Below, piece by piece: positions 60,545-64,000 of a stretch of 64,000 nt of DNA. The stretch comes from Lepidurus packardi. Taxonomy: Eukaryota; Arthropoda; Branchiopoda; Notostraca; Triopsidae. The notes under the pieces are model-generated. The model searched no databases. It was not told the DNA's origin and saw nothing but the letters and a program-made list of their open reading frames with translations. Made by a program: the position numbers and the translations under genes. The stretch covers positions 5,766,001 to 5,830,000 of the forward strand of contig JAKZAN010000005.1 of the NCBI GenBank assembly GCA_023053545.1, read 5' to 3'. Within the stretch, counting starts at the first letter, position 1. Each line of letters opens with the position of its first letter.

Positions 60545-60693
60545 AGTGGTTCTCAAACTTTTTCGTTCTCGGCATCTCCAATTCGCATCGGCGCCCCTCA
60601 GAACATAGGCCTTTCTAATTGCTGCAGTGCACAGCTTATAGGAATCTTCAGCGGCGCCCCTGCAAGCACACCGCGGCGCACCAGTATCTTTCT
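60545..60693. repeat. hAT-like element end, copy 1
   Basis: It begins GTGGTTCTCAAACTTTTT, the usual terminal sequence of many hAT elements, and goes on to GGCGCCCCTCAGAACATAGG, GGCGCCCCTGCAAGC and CGCGGCGCACCAG. A second, shorter copy in the same orientation lies at about 62283-62360. There is no coding capacity. Confidence 0.55.
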
Positions 60694-61016
60694 TTAGAAT
60701 GCTCACACCAGTTTGTAGGTACTTTTGTTAATTTAGAAGCTCAATCGCAAAAATCGCAATCGCAAAAAAACTTTTTCTTCGTGCCGTGACTTGCAGGCTC
60801 CACTGTGCGCCATGCGTTGTGGCATTCGGTAAGCCCCAAAACATTTGATACAGAAAAGAAAAACGGACTTGACTGATAGCCTAAAAGACGGCCAATAAAA
60901 ATCTATCAAATGCCATCAAGTTATTATTATTATTATGACTTATTTCCTCTCATAAATTTTTACATTAATTGGATCACGTGGTAAAACCAGATCTCAACAA
61001 AAGATAAAAAATTTTA

Positions 61017-61496
61017 CCCAAGCACCTTTCGAAGAATGCGTTAAGTTCACATAAGTGCTATTTTGTGCATTTATCCGGCTGACGGGTGACCAGGGAGCAT
61101 ATTCAGAGTTCGACCAAAATGTTTCTTTATTGTACCCAAGGCTCCGATTACCACTGGCACAGTCTTCGTCTTGTAATTCCACATCCTGCAGACCTCGATT
61201 TCCTAGTCTTTATACTTGGATGTCTTTTCTGTATGTTTCAACATGATGTTCGAGTCATTTGGGAAAGTGATGTCAATTAGCAGGCAGGTTTCCCTATTGT
61301 ATCGTGCAGCACTGTCTGGGTGGTTTGCTGTGAATGTTCTGTCAGTGATTATTGGGACATGCCATACAATAGTGACTTCATTGATGTTCTCAACTTTCTG
61401 TGTCTGGTGTTCGTAGTAATAACCCACTAATTGGGCGATAATAAAATTCTGTATTAAAACCACCGCGCTCAATGAAAGCCGTTGGGTAGGATTCAC
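61017..61496 (-). pseudogene. Non-LTR retrotransposon (LINE) C-terminal remnant
   Basis: The minus strand reads VGYYYEHQTQKVENINEVTI, then VWHVPIITDRTFTANHPDS, CLLIDITFPNDSNI, EKTSKYKD, a TAG stop, EIEVCRMWNYKTKTVPVVIG and ALGTIKK, with further in-frame stops before RILRKVLG. The series (W-D/H-x-P-I-x-TDR, CLLIDI, EKxSKYKD, VPVVIGALG, RKVLG) is the C-terminal tail seen after the reverse transcriptase in a widespread family of animal retroelements. At least four stops show it is dead. The RT domain itself is not visible here. Confidence 0.65.
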
Positions 61497-62282
61497 GCCA
61501 GTAAGGAATCTTAATCCTAATTGGCTAATTTTTATAGGCCTGTTGCTGCAAAGCTAAACCTAAGAAAATTTGTTTTAGACAATTCCATTGAATTTGAATA
61601 GTGCCCGTTACTGGAACGGCCGCAAGGGGCGCTTTGTCCAACTTGCAGCCTCAGTCGCGCTCGCAAAGTCGAACAAGCTTCAGACATGTTCAGACAGAAA
61701 CTATTGTTATGCATAACTTTATATATATAATAGTTGTGTTTTTAGCTGAATTTACGTAACTTAGTCTGTCTCAATAAAGAAAACATTCCTGTTAATTTAT
61801 AAGTATTAATTCAGCTTCATTTGTGGATTTTGTGCGTGTTTTCAGTGCGAAGTTTCATTCAAACGTTTGGGCGTGTAGGCCTTTTTTAAAGTCTAAAACG
61901 GACGATTTTGTGAAATTTGGGCTGGACAAGCTAAAACAAGATGCCGCTGGGTTATTCTTTAAAGATATTTTAAAAAGTAAGTTAAGTTGCCCTTTTTTAG
62001 TTGTCTAGTTGTAATTTTCTTTCTAGTTGTCTAGTTGTAGTTTTAGTTGTAAGTTGTCCTTTCTAGCCTACAAGGCCCGTCGAGAGATGTTCCCAGGCAA
62101 CCTTAGCTTAGGATGCACCCAAAATTCTGACAAGGAATACAGTCACACTTTTTTTTTCTTTCGTAATATTTTTCTGGCATTTGCCTCATTGACCAATCGA
62201 AAAATAGTACTTTAGCAGTACATAGTACGTAAATGGTTCAATTAAGTTCACTTTTTTGTTCACGGCGCATTTACAGTATACC

Positions 62283-62371
62283 CAATTCGTCGCGGCGCCC
62301 CTTAGAACATAGGCCTATATCTTTCACGGCGCCCCTGCAAGCCCATCGCGGCGCACAGTTTGACTTCTAGT
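62283..62371. repeat. hAT-like element end, copy 2
   Basis: It shares GCGGCGCCCCTTAGAACATA, GGCGCCCCTGCAAGC and CGCGGCGCACAGTTTGA with the copy near 60.6 kb, in the same orientation. The TGGTTCTCAAACT end is missing on the left, and the middle is shorter. Confidence 0.55.
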
Positions 62372-63279
62372 TTGACACAGACTTCTAGGGAAAAAAGTTG
62401 ATCATAGGTGTACATTTTGCATTTGACTGCTGCATTCTCAGATATAGGGGTCGTCATCAGTGTCATCTTTTGACGAAAAATTATCACCTACTATACACAT
62501 AAATGCATGTTACCCGTGGGATTAATTAATAGCTGCTTATTACGAACCGTTTTGTAGGGCTCTTGTCTAAAACCAAACCTAAACTACTAAAAGGATCTCA
62601 TTTAACTTTGAGCTGGAGTACAGAAAATGACACAGCATGGCCACACCTCGAAGTAAAGACGGGTTCAAAAAAAAGTTTCGTGTAAAAAACTTAACGCCCA
62701 TTCAGTTAGGACCAAGGTGACAAATAAGCAGTTTTCATCTGTTTGTATAATGTTTTGCTCATATAAGTAAAGAAAATATACCAACACGGATTAAAATCGG
62801 AATCGGTCTTTTCAGTCGTTTTCTTATAGTCTAGCTATAGACCTTAACCGGTAGCAAATGTACGTAAATAATGCTCTGAAAATTCAAAAGTTTTGTATGA
62901 ATCTAACTTCTGTCACTGTTGGCAAACAATGACAGCTTGTAAAGGACAAATTCATTGGCCAAACATACACACCCGAAAGCGTCAATTTTTTCCCGTTCGA
63001 ATGGACTTCCTATCGAGAAATTAACTATGTGAAAGTATTACATCTTCACATATACGCCTTAAGTGTAAATAATAAGAATTGGAAAGGTTTAAGCTTAATT
63101 AAAATGAACTTCAGTTTGTCGTCTGTACTCCATCAACTATTCTAGGCCAAGTTATTCTGGAACATTTCTGGGCCAAGTTGAGTTCCATTAATATTAATGG
63201 ACATTAGTGTCCTGTCTAGCCTAGGTGTAACGCTGGCTGCAAATTGCTTTTATTTTTTAACGCTTGGTTTTTGTCAGCT
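62372..63279. other. Non-coding, AT-rich
   Basis: No coding exon, RNA gene or named repeat is seen. Confidence 0.45.
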
Positions 63280-63412
63280 TTTTGTGATTGAGCTTGTAAA
63301 TTAACCAAAAAACCTACAGATTTATTTCAGCATTCAAGAGAAAGATAATGGTACCATCCCAATGATTTTGGGGATCCATTTTTGATGAGTATATGGAAAG
63401 GCGCTAGCTCTT
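63280..63412 (+). repeat. Dispersed repeat, copy 2 (copy 1 at 1.7-1.85 kb)
   Basis: 63280-63360 matches 1773-1850 in direct orientation, including GAGCTTGTAAATTAACCA and GGTACCATCCC. AAAGGCGCTAGCTCTT at 63397-63412 is the reverse complement of 1701-1716. It fits a short non-autonomous element with a rearranged end. Confidence 0.6.
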
Positions 63413-63742
63413 CGACCAGGTATTCCCCCCTCCCCCCCATGTTATAAGGATTGGGAAATGCGAAATTTGAAGGGAAAGGGGAGGAGCTAATTCCACAAAG
63501 GAAAGCAAGAAAAGAAGCAAGGAGTTACATAACATAGCGAGTTTACCCATTTTGATTAATAGCGTTTTCAACTGGGTATACTGAGTGGCGTTTCACCGGC
63601 AACTGCTGTCAAGCGTTCCTTAGCAGGACGTAGACTTACGTTAGGTAGGCCTACACATATAAAGACAGGTATAATCAATCGCCAAGTCAAAGGGAGGGAG
63701 ATTCGGAAACAAATAAAGTAGTACTATACATACTTATGACGG

Positions 63743-63831
63743 AAAAATAGCACTGGCTTTTTTTAAATTTATTTAATAAATTATTTTATTTATTTTTTAT
63801 TTATTAAATAAATAAAAAAATAGCACTGGCT
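63743..63831. repeat. AT-rich hairpin between 16-bp direct repeats
   Basis: AAAAATAGCACTGGCT occurs at 63743-63758 and again at 63816-63831. Between them, ATTTATTTAATAAAT (63767-63781) and its exact reverse complement (63799-63813) form a perfect 15-bp inverted repeat with a 17-nt loop. The layout resembles an insertion with a target-site duplication, or a hairpin-driven local duplication. Confidence 0.75.
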
Positions 63832-64000
63832 GATTCAGTTACCCCACCACTAGGTTCAGAGATGGCGTTACACATCCAGACTCCATTCTCTCCATTCATA
63901 CCCTCCACACGCAGCTTCCGCCTATTCCAAAATAACATAAGGACGAAGGTTAACATAAAACCTGAATATTGCAAGGTTTTAAAAACAAATGAAAAGAGGC

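Overview
The window is nuclear DNA from an animal, almost certainly an arthropod. Genes are split by canonical GT-AG introns, many only 48-75 bp. The proteins are closest to arthropod families: an Eag channel nearly identical to the fly protein through S1-S3, a Shaw-type Kv channel and a Meox/buttonless homeobox. I cannot name the species; a crustacean or an early-branching hexapod is a guess. I see no rRNA, tRNA, CRISPR array, operon or prokaryotic signal.

I rebuilt thirteen genes by joining exons whose reading phases agree. Left to right: RBM25 (minus, 5' part only, runs off the left edge); eag, a Kv10 potassium channel (plus, 12 exons, 1039 aa); a kynurenine/cysteine-conjugate aminotransferase (plus, 8 exons, 425 aa); ATAT1, alpha-tubulin acetyltransferase (plus); an M1 aminopeptidase N (minus, 18 coding exons, 979 aa); NIFK, a nucleolar RNA-binding protein (plus, 442 aa); a Meox/buttonless homeobox gene (plus, 259 aa); TRNAU1AP/SECp43 (plus, 344 aa); CHTOP (plus, 306 aa); Shaw, a Kv3-type channel (plus, about 620 aa over 9 kb); DCAF13/Sof1 (minus, 418 aa); PIGH (plus, 189 aa); VPS39 (minus, 16 exons, 893 aa).

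The genes do not form one pathway. Several handle RNA (RBM25, NIFK, TRNAU1AP, CHTOP, DCAF13), two are potassium channels, and the rest are housekeeping or membrane genes. Clear arrangements are ATAT1 and aminopeptidase N tail to tail, aminopeptidase N and NIFK divergent, Shaw and DCAF13 tail to tail, DCAF13 and PIGH divergent, and PIGH and VPS39 tail to tail with only 75 bp between stop codons.

From 55.5 kb to the right end there is no intact host gene. That stretch holds decayed mobile DNA: a GAGACC-rich inverted repeat with a BED-finger remnant, a frame-broken RING fragment, a LINE C-terminal remnant full of stops, two copies of an hAT-like end, an AT-rich hairpin between direct repeats, and a repeat that also occurs near 1.8 kb. 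Large gaps (24.7-28.1, 33.2-38.8 kb) and long Shaw introns hold nothing I can identify.

I found no new multi-gene system. The most checkable novelties are splice-level: an in-frame alternative donor between S3 and S4 of Eag, several phase-compatible optional 3' exons in Shaw, a 22-nt micro-exon in the aminopeptidase, and probable antisense overlap of PIGH and VPS39 messages.
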